A stretch of 64,000 nucleotides of DNA from CALNYZ01 sp942490945 (lineage in GTDB: Bacteria > Pseudomonadota > Gammaproteobacteria > UBA6429 > Thiohalophilaceae). The position numbers were made by a program, and so were the translations under genes. Positions 9,309 to 17,310 of the stretch are shown here, piece after piece (position 1 is the stretch's first letter; every line of letters starts with the position of its first letter). The notes beneath the pieces were generated by a model that saw nothing but the letters and a program-made list of their open reading frames with translations, had not been told where the DNA came from and made no database searches. The stretch is taken from contig CALNYZ010000044.1 in assembly GCA_942490945.1 (NCBI GenBank), positions 558,001 through 622,000 on the forward strand, written 5' to 3'.

Positions 9309-10025
9309 GTGAAAAAAGTACTTATTATCGAAGACCATGCAGATATTGCCAATCTTATCCAGCTCCATCTGCTGGATATGGACTGTCACGTCAAGCTGGC
9401 TGAAAACGGTCTTGATGGCCTGACCCTCGCCGAAACCTCAACGTTTGATCTGATTATTCTGGATTTGATGTTACCCGGCATGGACGGGCTGGAAGTCTGT
9501 CGGCGCATACGTGCACAGGCGCATTACACACCCATCCTGATGTTGACATCGAAATCGTCAGAACTCGACAGGGTGTTGGGGCTTGAGGTGGGAGCCGATG
9601 ATTATGTTTCCAAGCCGTTCAGCATTCGCGAATTAATGGCGCGCGTCAAGGCACAGTTCCGCCGTGGCGATGCAGCAGAACAGGCGACGCAAACAGTAAA
9701 ACCCGAACAATCCATTTTGCAATTCGGTGATCTTACCATTAACACAGAAAAACACTGTGTGAACGTTGCCGATAAATCGATTGAACTCACCGCCAAGGAA
9801 TATGATCTGTTACTACAATTCACACAACATCCCGGTCGTGTCTATTCGCGTGCACAATTACTCGATTGCGTGTGGGGCTATGGGCATGAAGGTTATGAAC
9901 ATACAGTGAACTCACACATCAACCGTTTGCGCGGCAAGATTGAGCATGATCCTTCACGACCGGAATACATTCTGACGATCTGGGGCGTCGGATATAAATT
10001 TAACGACAGCTTGCGGGCTGAATAA
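9309..10025 (+). CDS. OmpR/PhoB-family response regulator
   Basis: A 238-residue DNA-binding response regulator. The receiver domain (1-120) has EDH near residue 8, phospho-acceptor Asp52 in LDLMLPGMDG, and Lys102 in VSKPF. A winged-helix domain (about 140-233) contains LTAKEYDLL, the recognition region EHTVNSHINRLRGKI and the wing motif IWGVGYKF. The start is GTG at 9309. The histidine kinase gene follows 3 bases after the stop, so the pair is one operon. The signal and the target genes cannot be read from the sequence. Confidence 0.95.
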   Translation: MKKVLIIEDHADIANLIQLHLLDMDCHVKLAENGLDGLTLAETSTFDLIILDLMLPGMDGLEVCRRIRAQAHYTPILMLTSKSSELDRVLGLEVGADDYVSKPFSIRELMARVKAQFRRGDAAEQATQTVKPEQSILQFGDLTINTEKHCVNVADKSIELTAKEYDLLLQFTQHPGRVYSRAQLLDCVWGYGHEGYEHTVNSHINRLRGKIEHDPSRPEYILTIWGVGYKFNDSLRAE

Positions 10026-10028
10026 ACC

Positions 10029-11525
10029 ATGTTCCAGCGTATCTCCAATAAATTAATCATCACCTTACTCACATTATTATTACTAATGTCAGCAGGCTTT
10101 ATCGGTTTTGCTATCTGGAGTACGCCACTTTTTTTGCAGGAACTCAATCAAAAACTGAATCTGAATATCGCTGACAATATCCTGAAAGAAAAAAAGTTAC
10201 TCGTTGACCACAAGGTAAACGATGATGCCATGAAATCGGTTTTCATGGGCTTGATGCTGGTCAACCCGTTAATCGAAGTTTACCTGCTTGACCCGAACGG
10301 CAAGATTCTTTCCTATGCGGCGCCGATGCGTGTAGTCAAACGCAAGGCCGTAGATGTTGCACCGATTAAACAATTTCTTGCCTCAAAAAAACAGTTACCG
10401 GTACTCGGCAACGACCCGCGTGAGTTTGGTCGTAACAAGGTTTTTTCTGCCGCAGCAATTTATCAAGGCAAGGTTCTGCAAGGTTATTTATATGTCGTGC
10501 TGGGCGGACAGGCCTATGATTCTGCGGTTGACCTGATTGAATCCAGTTACATGATGCGCCTGTGGGTGGGCGCCATTGGTACCAGCCTGTTAATTGTTTC
10601 TGTGGCCGGGTTTTTAATATTTCGCGTTATCACCCGTCGCTTGCGTTTTCTTGCCGAAGGCATGGAACAATTCAAGCGCGATGATTTCAAACGTTCGGTA
10701 AATATTCCCCGACGTGATGACGGGCTGCCGGGAGATGAAATCGACAAGCTTGCTGCAACTTTTAGTGAAATGTCGGAACGCATCATTCAGCAGGTCAGAC
10801 AACTGGAACAAAATGATACACAGCGACGCGAATTGATAGCCAACGTCTCACATGATCTGCGCACTCCACTTGCTTCCCTGCAAGGTTACCTTGAAACACT
10901 GACACTAAAACACGATGATCTTGACCAGGTCGAAAGAAAACAATACCTCAACATTGCATGGCAACACAGTCAGCGCCTGCGAAAATTAATTGATGAACTG
11001 TTTGAATTATCCCGTCTGGAAAGTGGTAACACCCAATTACGTCTGGAACCGGTTTCAATGAGTGAGCTGATTCAGGATGTCACACAAAAATTTCAGCTTT
11101 CTGCCAAGCGCAAGCAACTGACCTTGTTAACGCACATCCCGGCAGAAGCAGCATTTGTGTCGGCAGATATCGGATTGATGCAACGTGTACTGGAAAACCT
11201 GATAGATAATGCCATCAAGTACACACCACAGGGTGGCAAGGTCTATATCGAACTGGCAAAAAATAAAAAGGGTGTAGCGATACGCATTTCCGATACCGGC
11301 TATGGCATACCACAAAAAGATTTGCCGTATATTTTTGATCGTTTTTATCGCGTTGATAAACATCGCAACGCCGATGGCACCGGACTGGGACTGGCCATCG
11401 CCAATCGTATTATCAAGTTACATAACAGTACCATACATGTCGATTCTCATCCAAAAACCGGCACCACGTTTTCTTTCCAACTCACCGGTATGAAACTTCA
11501 ACAACGCAGTCCTGCCACCGTATAA
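10029..11525 (+). CDS. Sensor histidine kinase partner of the OmpR-type regulator
   Basis: A 498-residue membrane kinase with a helix near residues 8-30, a periplasmic domain of about 140 residues, a second helix near 178-200, a HAMP segment, the HisKA H-box NVSHDLRTPLASLQGYLE (about residues 274-291), and an ATPase domain with N box ENLIDNAIKYTP, DTGYGIP and GTGLGLAI. All catalytic motifs are intact. The gap to the preceding regulator gene is 3 bases, so the two are translationally close. About 240 bases after its stop, the region before dapF holds a strong terminator that would end this or a shorter transcript. Confidence 0.94.
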   Translation: MFQRISNKLIITLLTLLLLMSAGFIGFAIWSTPLFLQELNQKLNLNIADNILKEKKLLVDHKVNDDAMKSVFMGLMLVNPLIEVYLLDPNGKILSYAAPMRVVKRKAVDVAPIKQFLASKKQLPVLGNDPREFGRNKVFSAAAIYQGKVLQGYLYVVLGGQAYDSAVDLIESSYMMRLWVGAIGTSLLIVSVAGFLIFRVITRRLRFLAEGMEQFKRDDFKRSVNIPRRDDGLPGDEIDKLAATFSEMSERIIQQVRQLEQNDTQRRELIANVSHDLRTPLASLQGYLETLTLKHDDLDQVERKQYLNIAWQHSQRLRKLIDELFELSRLESGNTQLRLEPVSMSELIQDVTQKFQLSAKRKQLTLLTHIPAEAAFVSADIGLMQRVLENLIDNAIKYTPQGGKVYIELAKNKKGVAIRISDTGYGIPQKDLPYIFDRFYRVDKHRNADGTGLGLAIANRIIKLHNSTIHVDSHPKTGTTFSFQLTGMKLQQRSPATV

Positions 11526-11591
11526 CATAAGTTCAAACGTGATTAAAAAGTGAATGTTTCGTGAAACTTCTGTCATACCTGCAGAACATAA

Positions 11592-11812
11592 TTGACTTCG
11601 AAGTGTTTGCAGCTGCTATACCAATTTTCCATGGAAATGCACCGGACGCCTGCAGGGGTGAATTCCGGCCGGAATGGCGCGGCTCCGGTTGTGGTCATAA
11701 TAATGACCAGATTGGATGAAAACCGGCACGCTTGGTACCTGATTATAATCGTACTTTCCTTGATGCCCTTGAAATAAGGGCAGCGGCCTGCTTCCCAAAG
11801 GCCGCTTTTTTT
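11592..11812 (+). ncRNA. Candidate small RNA or structured leader before dapF
   Basis: Between the kinase and dapF there are 387 bases without a supported gene. They hold a possible weak promoter (TTGACT 11592-11597, TATACC 11617-11622, long 19-base spacer), a perfect 14-base palindrome ATTCCGGCCGGAAT (11662-11675), the inverted repeat GGTCAT/ATGACC (11693-11708) and a strong intrinsic terminator at 11782-11812. A transcript of about 170-190 bases would be well structured. It could equally be the 3' untranslated region of the kinase operon. I do not recognise a known RNA family. Confidence 0.35.
11782..11812 (+). terminator. Intrinsic terminator upstream of dapF
   Basis: The stem AGCGGCC (11782-11788) pairs with GGCCGCT (11800-11806) over an 11-base loop, and a run of seven T follows immediately (11806-11812). 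This is a textbook rho-independent terminator on the + strand. It ends transcription coming from the two-component operon or from the candidate small RNA, so dapF needs its own promoter between 11813 and 11912. Confidence 0.85.
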
Positions 11813-11912
11813 AACTTCACCCAGTCTGAATTTCATGCCAATACAGTGAATAATATGGCGATGTGTCGGAATAAAATTGTGTTCCGGCACCATTTTAATT
11901 AGTCTTCATGCC

Positions 11913-12743
11913 ATGAAACTCAGTTTTAGCAAAATGCATGGTCTGGGCAATGACTTTATGGTCATTGATGCCACGCGTCAGCCGTTTACGCTGAATGCGG
12001 ATCAAATCAGCCAATTGGCCGATCGGCATTTTGGCGTCGGTTTTGATCAAATGTTGATCGTCGAACCTGCTCATATTCCTGCTGTTGACTTTACCTACCG
12101 TATTTTTAACGCCGATGGTGGCGAGGTTGAACAATGCGGCAACGGCGCACGCTGCTTCGCTCGCTATGTCCGCGACAAGGGCTTAACAAGCAAGTCTGTC
12201 ATCAAGGTCGCCACCGCCGCCGGCATCCTCGAATTACGCATTGATGATCAAAACCTCGTCACGGTTGATATGGGTATCCCCACGTTTGAGCCGGCACAAA
12301 TTCCACTCGCCATACAACAACGTGCAGATCGCTATACAGTCGATATCAATAATCAATCTGTTGAATTCGGCGCACTGGCCATCGGTAATCCGCACGCGGT
12401 GATCGAAGTGGCAAATGTGGATCACTGTGAGCTGGCAACACTCGGCCCGATTATGGAATCACTGGAATTGTTTCCACAACGCGTCAATGTTGGCTTTATG
12501 CAAATAATTAATGAAGATCACATACGCTTGCGTGTGTTCGAACGTGGCGCAGGTGAGACGCTGGCCTGTGGTAGCGGTGCCTGTGCTGCCGCCATCATCG
12601 CCAATGTCTGGCAGAAATGTCATAAAAGCGTCAAAGTTAGCTTACCCGGTGGGGATTTACAGGTATACTGGAATGGAGATGGCCAGTCAGTAAAATTAAT
12701 TGGTCCGGCAAGTTTTGTATTTGAAGGCGAAATACAGCTATGA
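11913..12743 (+). CDS. dapF: Diaminopimelate epimerase
   Basis: Interconverts LL- and meso-diaminopimelate, supplying peptidoglycan and lysine synthesis. The 276-residue product starts MKLSFSKMHGLGNDF, the conserved N-terminus. The two catalytic cysteines lie in QCGNGARCF (N-terminal half) and ACGSGACAA (C-terminal half), both intact. ATG 11913 is chosen because the motif must start there; the upstream frame from 11877 lacks family resemblance. The stop overlaps the start of the DUF484 gene (ATGA at 12740-12743), the usual dapF-DUF484-xerC coupling in gammaproteobacteria. Confidence 0.97.
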   Translation: MKLSFSKMHGLGNDFMVIDATRQPFTLNADQISQLADRHFGVGFDQMLIVEPAHIPAVDFTYRIFNADGGEVEQCGNGARCFARYVRDKGLTSKSVIKVATAAGILELRIDDQNLVTVDMGIPTFEPAQIPLAIQQRADRYTVDINNQSVEFGALAIGNPHAVIEVANVDHCELATLGPIMESLELFPQRVNVGFMQIINEDHIRLRVFERGAGETLACGSGACAAAIIANVWQKCHKSVKVSLPGGDLQVYWNGDGQSVKLIGPASFVFEGEIQL

Positions 12744-13528
12744 CAACCCGTCACCCTACAGGGCAAAAGCCTTTGCTTGAAACAGATAAAGACACCGAGC
12801 GAACCATCGTTCGCTACCTGCGCGACCACCCCGAATTTTTTGAACGCCACCTGGATTTACTTGCCGATATGATATTGCCACACGATAGTGGCAGTGCCAT
12901 TTCACTCATCGAACGTCAGGTCGGTATCCTGCGTGAACAAAAAGATGAGCATAAACACAAGTTACAGCAACTCATCAGCATTGCCAAAACCAATGAGTCC
13001 CTGAGTGTACGAATGAATGAGCTGGTGCTGACCTTGCTCGATACCGACTCGCTGGAACAGGTGATCGATCTGGTCCAAAACCGTTTGCAGCATGACTTTG
13101 ATGCTGACTATGTCACCCTGCGTCTGTTTAATCTGGAAAAACACCCCACCCTGCTCGGCCGTAATGACATTACCGACTGGAGCGAACCGGTGATGGGTGC
13201 ATTTGAAAAAGTCATGGCTGGTCGCAAACCGGTTTGTGGTCGACTCGGTCATGGGCATCTCGAATCGGTATTCAACGAAGAAAAGGGCCGCATTCGATCT
13301 GCCGCGCTTATTCCGCTCATCGCCAACGACGAAGCCAATGCGCCTGCGCTGGGTCTGCTGGCGATCGGTAGTCTTGATAAGGATCGCTTTCGCTCCGATA
13401 TGGGCACCCTGTTTTTGAATCAGCTCGGCAAGGTACTGACCCGTGTACTCAGCTGGCACCTTAACCGGCATCTTGATGCGGAAGAAGCAACACCGCAGGC
13501 ACAACAAGGGTCTGACACCCACCGCTAG
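12740..13528 (+). CDS. DUF484 family (GAF-like) protein
   Basis: A 262-residue cytoplasmic protein of the DUF484 family. The N-terminus has the family signature VRYLRDHPEFFERHLDLL, followed by a coiled-coil-like stretch around IERQVGILREQKDEHKHKL, then a GAF-like domain (about 95-235). The exact function is unknown. It sits between dapF and xerC with a 4-base overlap with dapF and a 10-base gap to xerC, so it is co-translated and probably linked to chromosome dimer resolution or cell-wall precursor supply only by position; that link is inference. Confidence 0.9.
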   Translation: MTTRHPTGQKPLLETDKDTERTIVRYLRDHPEFFERHLDLLADMILPHDSGSAISLIERQVGILREQKDEHKHKLQQLISIAKTNESLSVRMNELVLTLLDTDSLEQVIDLVQNRLQHDFDADYVTLRLFNLEKHPTLLGRNDITDWSEPVMGAFEKVMAGRKPVCGRLGHGHLESVFNEEKGRIRSAALIPLIANDEANAPALGLLAIGSLDKDRFRSDMGTLFLNQLGKVLTRVLSWHLNRHLDAEEATPQAQQGSDTHR

Positions 13529-13538
13529 TCCACTGATC

Positions 13539-14441
13539 ATGCAGAAACGCGCACAGGATCAAATACAACTCTATTTCGACAACCTCACACACGAACGTCA
13601 CCTGTCTCCACATACGATCAAAAGCTATCGCCGTGATCTCGAACAGCTCTGTGCATTTTGCGATCAGCGTGAAATTGACGACTGGAACGCGCTGACTGCA
13701 CAACACATCCGGCTTTATATCAGTGTGCGCCACCAACACGGGCTGGGTCCGCGCAGTCTGCAACGTGAACTTTCTGCCATTCGCGCCTTGCTCAGCTTTC
13801 TGGAAAAACAGGGTGTGCTGAAAAATAATCTGGCCAAAACCATCAGCGCGCCCAAGGCAGATAAAAAATTACCGAAAACGCTCGATGTCGATCAGACACA
13901 GCAACTACTCGAGACAAAACCGCACACGCCACTCGAAGTTCGTGACCACGCCATGTTTGAAATGTTTTATTCATCCGGATTACGGCTGGCAGAACTGGTC
14001 GGACTGGACTTGCTGGATGTTGATATGGACTCACAGCAAGTGCGCGTCACCGGCAAGGGTAACAAGCAACGCCAGCTCCCGGTGGGCAGAAAAGCCATTG
14101 CTGCATTGCAAGCCTGGCTTGCCATTCGCAACAATTTTATTAAACAGGAGACGAATGCGATATTTCTTACCCAACACGGCGCGCGTATCACCCAACGTTC
14201 GGTGCAGGCACGATTGAAATACTGGGCCAAACGTCTCGGTATGGAAACGCATGTTCACCCGCATATGTTACGTCATTCCTTTGCCAGCCATATGCTCGAA
14301 TCCAGTGGTGACCTGCGCGCCGTGCAGGAACTGCTCGGTCATAGTGATATATCCACAACACAAATTTACACCCATCTGGATTTTCAACATCTGGCAAAAG
14401 TTTATGATCTGGCGCATCCACGCAGTCGCAAGAAAAATTAA
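13539..14441 (+). CDS. xerC: Tyrosine recombinase XerC
   Basis: Site-specific recombinase that works with XerD at dif to resolve chromosome dimers. The 300-residue product has an N-terminal SAM-like DNA-binding domain (HLSPHTIKSYRRDLEQL) and a C-terminal catalytic domain with Arg in SGLRLAELVGL, HMLRHSFASHML, LGHSDISTTQIYTH with the nucleophilic Tyr; all catalytic residues are present. I chose ATG 13539 (MQKRAQDQIQ) over upstream starts because it fits the family length and follows the DUF484 stop by 10 bases. Its context (dapF-DUF484-xerC) supports XerC rather than a phage integrase. Confidence 0.95.
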   Translation: MQKRAQDQIQLYFDNLTHERHLSPHTIKSYRRDLEQLCAFCDQREIDDWNALTAQHIRLYISVRHQHGLGPRSLQRELSAIRALLSFLEKQGVLKNNLAKTISAPKADKKLPKTLDVDQTQQLLETKPHTPLEVRDHAMFEMFYSSGLRLAELVGLDLLDVDMDSQQVRVTGKGNKQRQLPVGRKAIAALQAWLAIRNNFIKQETNAIFLTQHGARITQRSVQARLKYWAKRLGMETHVHPHMLRHSFASHMLESSGDLRAVQELLGHSDISTTQIYTHLDFQHLAKVYDLAHPRSRKKN

Positions 14442-14461
14442 ATTCAACTGCTTCACATGAG

Positions 14462-14505
14462 ATTCCGGATAAGCGCTGCGCGCTTTCCGGAATGACAGCG
14501 TTTTT
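14462..14505 (+). repeat. REP-like palindromic element, may terminate xerC
   Basis: ATTCCGGA (14462-14469) pairs with TCCGGAAT (14486-14493), and inside it AAGCGC (14471-14476) pairs with GCGCTT (14480-14485) over a 3-base loop. The long hairpin has a single bulged T and is followed by GACAGCG and five T (14501-14505). It can act as a terminator for xerC. The ATTCCGGA/TCCGGAAT ends recur at 14635-14679 and around 63156-63265, so it is a dispersed repeat. Confidence 0.7.
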
Positions 14506-14531
14506 CAGTAGCGTGATTTTGAAACAGCTTC

Positions 14532-14603
14532 TTTTCCTTCTTTTCCTTCTTTTCCTTCTTTTCCTTCTTTTCCTTCTTTTCCTTCTTTTCCTTCTTTTCC
14601 TTC
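14532..14603. repeat. Tandem repeat, eight copies of a 9-bp unit
   Basis: The unit TTTTCCTTC is repeated exactly eight times without a mismatch, followed by degenerate copies up to about 14625. One strand is purely pyrimidine and the other purely purine. It lies between two palindromic REP-like elements and outside any gene. Such perfect short arrays usually change copy number by slippage. Confidence 0.95.
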
Positions 14604-14634
14604 GTTCCTTCGTTTCTTCGTTTTTAACCCCGTC

Positions 14635-14679
14635 ATTCCGGAAGTAGCGAAGGCTTCAGCCTGAGCTGCTATCCGGAAT
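14635..14679. repeat. Second REP-like palindromic element
   Basis: ATTCCGGA (14635-14642) pairs with TCCGGAAT (14672-14679), with an internal pairing of TAGC (14645-14648) with GCTA (14668-14671) and a GGCTTCAGCC hairpin in the middle. The outer arms are the same as in the element at 14462-14493, so the two copies flank the pyrimidine tandem repeat. Confidence 0.65.
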
Positions 14680-14681
14680 CT

Positions 14682-14972
14682 CTAAATAATTTCCTTATAC
14701 AAATCTTTCCATTCAGGATTAAACTGGTTAACCAACTCAAGTTTCCAGTCTCTACGCCAATTTTTTAATTGCTTTTCACGTGAGATTGCGGATTGCATAT
14801 CATTATGTACTTCATACCAGACCAGGTATTGCAGGTTATATTTTTCAGTAAATCCTTTGCAAACTTTATTTTTGTGCTGCCATATACGGCCAGACAAATT
14901 TGAGGTGACACCAATATATAATGTGCCGTGTGGTTTATTGCTAATTATGTATACACATGGATTCCTTTCCAC
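14682..14972 (-). CDS. GIY-YIG nuclease family small protein
   Basis: A single-domain GIY-YIG nuclease-like protein of about 96 residues. The motif is VYII, then LYIG about 12 residues later, followed by VTSNLSGRIWQHKN with the conserved Arg and His, and the family tail REKQLKNWRR. The cellular role of these small YhbQ/Z1 relatives is not settled. I prefer the GTG start at 14972 because GGAG lies 7 bases upstream; a TTG at 14999 would add nine residues with no clear binding site. The gene is flanked by REP-like repeats, and its stop is next to the second element. Confidence 0.85.
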   Translation of the reverse strand: MERNPCVYIISNKPHGTLYIGVTSNLSGRIWQHKNKVCKGFTEKYNLQYLVWYEVHNDMQSAISREKQLKNWRRDWKLELVNQFNPEWKDLYKEII

Positions 14973-15073
14973 AGTTGTACTCCAGTCGTCACACGACAAT
15001 TAAAAACTACACAGTGAGTATTAAATTGTGCAACATGTCTATAAGTTTAACTACCAGTAGTTAATAAGCTGTT

Positions 15074-15484
15074 TTAATCTTTATCCGTCTTTTCCGTGTT
15101 TTTAAACAACGCTTCCAGTTTCTGCCGTGCCAGTTCTTCCTGGCTGACGGGTTGTTCTGCTGCTGGTTGTGATGCTTGCTCTTCACCAAACAGGGCCTTG
15201 AGTCTATTGACAGCTTCATCCTGTCTGGGTGTGCCGCCACTGAAAGCATGAGGATTGGGTTTGTAGTACTGACAAAAGTTGGCAATTTCAAAATCGCGTG
15301 CCGGCTCGGCAATTTCGTGATCACATTTTTCGCTGACGCGTGGATTAAAGTAACGACACATTTTGCATACATGTAAATCGGCATGGCAGGCCTTGCATTG
15401 CGCCAGTCGCTCAATTGGGTGACGTTCGTTCGAACGCACTACATTTGACAGATCACCACCACATCGCCAGCATAATAGAGACAT
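15074..15484 (-). CDS. Zinc-ribbon-like cysteine-rich protein of unknown function
   Basis: A 136-residue protein with an N-terminal CWRCGG pair, a CKAC-H-CKMC cluster (residues about 31-43) and later single Cys at EKCDHE and NFCQYY, which together look like one or two metal-binding knuckles. The C-terminal part is Glu/Ala/Gln-rich with two copies of a short motif (RLKALFGEE and KLEALFKNT). I do not recognise a named family. The ATG at 15484 is preceded by GGAGAAG. It stands alone and diverges from the slyD-like gene across 322 bases. Confidence 0.75.
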   Translation of the reverse strand: MSLLCWRCGGDLSNVVRSNERHPIERLAQCKACHADLHVCKMCRYFNPRVSEKCDHEIAEPARDFEIANFCQYYKPNPHAFSGGTPRQDEAVNRLKALFGEEQASQPAAEQPVSQEELARQKLEALFKNTEKTDKD

Positions 15485-15605
15485 GCCCGCTTCTCCTGTT
15501 ACAAGTCGGCTATGCCATTATAGGCGTGGAACAGCTGGCCGAAAAAGCCCCTTGTTACACCAATTTCGTATCAATTTGGCCAGAAAACGGCAGTCAGTGC
15601 GCTAA

Positions 15606-15683
15606 ATTCTGCCATTTTACCGGCAGAATACAGCAATTATACTGGTCTTATACGTGGCACGATGCCCGGTGCTTGCGTATAAT
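15606..15683 (+). promoter_or_regulatory. Likely promoter region of the slyD-like gene
   Basis: The 322-base gap before the isomerase gene contains a perfect -10 box TATAAT at 15678-15683 with only a weak -35 (TGGCAC, 15655-15660, 17-base spacer). Upstream, ATTCTGCC (15606-15613) and GGCAGAAT (15622-15629) form a perfect inverted repeat with 8-base arms that could be an operator. The region has no supported gene. Confidence 0.45.
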
Positions 15684-15806
15684 GCGGCCATTCACACATT
15701 CCATTTTACTCAGCCGCATAATCATGCCGACCTTGAAATTTACTGGTATCTTCTGGTCAGCTCATTTTTACGCCTTTGGGTATTCAATCGTAAACAGGAG
15801 TACTAC

Positions 15807-16292
15807 ATGACCATCAGTCAAGGCAAAGTTGTCTCAATTCATTACACCTTAAAAAATACTGCCGGGGAAATCATCGATTCATCTGATGGCAGTGAGCCAC
15901 TCGGTTACTTACACGGTGCGCAGAATATTATTCCGGGTCTGGAAGCTGCGCTGGAAGGCAAGGTTGTAGGTGATGAATTGAATGTCGTGATAGAAGCAAA
16001 AGACGCCTATGGTGAACGGGATGATACAAAGGTCCAGGCCGTATCGAAAGACATGTTTGAAGAAGGCACTGAACTGAAGGCAGGTGCGGAATTTTATGCG
16101 GCCGGCCCGGATGGAGAGCACATTACCATTACTATTAAAGAAGTGAATGACGACGAGGTAGTCGTTGATGGCAATCACCCGCTCGCAGGTGAAACATTAC
16201 ACTTCGACGTCAAGGTCATGGATATTCGTGAAGCATCAGCAGAAGAAACCGAACACGGTCATGTACATGGACCGGGCGGACATCACCACTAA
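15807..16292 (+). CDS. slyD: FKBP-type peptidyl-prolyl isomerase, SlyD-like
   Basis: Catalyses cis-trans isomerisation of proline peptide bonds and acts as a chaperone; SlyD proteins also bind nickel. The 161-residue product begins QGKVVSIHYTLKN, has the FKBP segment EPLGYLHGAQNIIPGLEAALEG and the inserted IF domain AKDAYGERDD, followed by NHPLAGETLHFDVKV. The tail is short and histidine-rich (HGHVHGPGGHHH), which fits metal binding but is much shorter than the E. coli tail. ATG 15807 is preceded by CAGGAG, 6 bases away. It converges with the DnaJ-related gene, with a 4-base overlap of stops. Confidence 0.92.
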   Translation: MTISQGKVVSIHYTLKNTAGEIIDSSDGSEPLGYLHGAQNIIPGLEAALEGKVVGDELNVVIEAKDAYGERDDTKVQAVSKDMFEEGTELKAGAEFYAAGPDGEHITITIKEVNDDEVVVDGNHPLAGETLHFDVKVMDIREASAEETEHGHVHGPGGHHH

Positions 16293-16882
16293 TTTAACAA
16301 AATCGCCACGGCTTCATTAATCGTCTGCAGTCGAAGCTTGTCACCACCCCGATCGGGGTGGTGTTGCATTACCAGCTTACGATAGGTTTGTTTAATCGTC
16401 TCGTCATCCACCGGGTCAATCAGCCCGAGAATCTCCAGTGCTTCGTCACGCCGTTCATGGCTCATATAGCGTTGCCAGAAATTTGAGATCAGTTTGTCAA
16501 CATCCTCTGCGCTGGTTTCACTCAGATGAGTCAAATCAAGATAATAGTCACGCAAGGCATCATGTTCTGTAATTGACTGCTCGCCTGCTTCATAGGGGTG
16601 ACGTTGAATATTGAGCGCGCTGATCTCCAGCCATGCTGTCTGTTGTAACAACCATTCATCACGCAATCGGTACAGGCAGTGAAATAATAAAAAGTGCGAG
16701 CGAAACAAATCATGATTATTAATGCGATCACAAAACAACCCGCCAAATTCTGCCTGTTGTTCAAGCGACTTTAATAATTCAAATTCCGATATACCTTTTT
16801 CATGCCTGGAAAGTTGAATATTAATTGCATCACGCAAGGCCAGATAAACAGTTGCGTCAAAGACTGCTTCCGGACTGTTCAT
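16289..16882 (-). CDS. DnaJ-related protein with C-terminal J domain
   Basis: A 197-residue protein with an N-terminal DNAJ-related domain (about 5-125, ending near DYYLDLTHLSE) and a C-terminal J domain (about 145-197) starting ALEILGLIDPVDDETIK. The HPD tripeptide in QHHPDRGGD is intact, so it can probably stimulate an Hsp70 ATPase. The usual Gly/Phe and zinc-finger regions of DnaJ are absent. The family is common in gammaproteobacteria and its client is unknown. It lies 9 bases after the ABM-like gene and may be its operon partner. Confidence 0.88.
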   Translation of the reverse strand: MNSPEAVFDATVYLALRDAINIQLSRHEKGISEFELLKSLEQQAEFGGLFCDRINNHDLFRSHFLLFHCLYRLRDEWLLQQTAWLEISALNIQRHPYEAGEQSITEHDALRDYYLDLTHLSETSAEDVDKLISNFWQRYMSHERRDEALEILGLIDPVDDETIKQTYRKLVMQHHPDRGGDKLRLQTINEAVAILLN

Positions 16883-16891
16883 GTAGAGACT

Positions 16892-17278
16892 TTACTCTGG
16901 AACCCCTTGCCATAACATTTCATACCCCAGCTCATAGGTTTCTTCGCAAAATTCCGACACGGCCTGAAATTTTTTCCTGAAGGTCTCATCGGCATGGGAT
17001 TTTTCATGCTGCTCAAACGACTGCCAGTAGGTCATGATCACCAGATGGTCTTCGCTCATCTTCTTTGAATCAAATGAGCCTTCTGTCGAGACAAACCCGG
17101 TGTATTTATATACCTGACCACCGATGAAACCACCGTTATCATCGCCATAGGTATTCTTTACTACGTTACACATTTCACCGAGCGCCAGTTCTACATCAGA
17201 CACCTGCACTCCTTCTTTTAATTTCACGACGTTAAAAAGCATGACACAACCGAAGGGAATACTGATTGGATGAAACAT
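16892..17278 (-). CDS. Small dimeric alpha-beta barrel protein (ABM-like)
   Basis: A 128-residue protein with LFNVVKLKEG at the start and a VIMTYWQSFEQHEKSHADETFRKKF segment, whose pattern resembles the antibiotic biosynthesis monooxygenase/Dabb ferredoxin-like fold. I cannot assign a reaction. It has no signal peptide. ATG 17278 is supported by AGGAG 9 bases upstream. A later ATG (MLFNVV, residue 13) is an alternative start. The DnaJ-related gene follows 9 bases downstream. Confidence 0.65.
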   Translation of the reverse strand: MFHPISIPFGCVMLFNVVKLKEGVQVSDVELALGEMCNVVKNTYGDDNGGFIGGQVYKYTGFVSTEGSFDSKKMSEDHLVIMTYWQSFEQHEKSHADETFRKKFQAVSEFCEETYELGYEMLWQGVPE

Positions 17279-17310
17279 AATTATTTACTCCTGTTTAAAA
17301 AAGTTATTAC

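Noticed and set aside
11573..11893. A 106-codon minus-strand frame before dapF.
   Set aside because: It is antisense to the terminator and palindromes and resembles no protein.
14532..14603. Short regular repeats that might be taken for a CRISPR array.
   Set aside because: The units are 9 bases in direct tandem without spacers, and no cas gene is present.
15061..15414. A 117-codon minus-strand frame overlapping the zinc-ribbon protein.
   Set aside because: It is an alternate frame of the Cys-rich gene without its own binding site; the overlapping frame has the meaningful Cys pattern.
15655..15683. TGGCAC followed by TGCTTGC upstream of slyD, resembling a sigma-54 promoter.
   Set aside because: The distance between the GG and GC elements does not fit the -24/-12 spacing; TATAAT is the better explanation.
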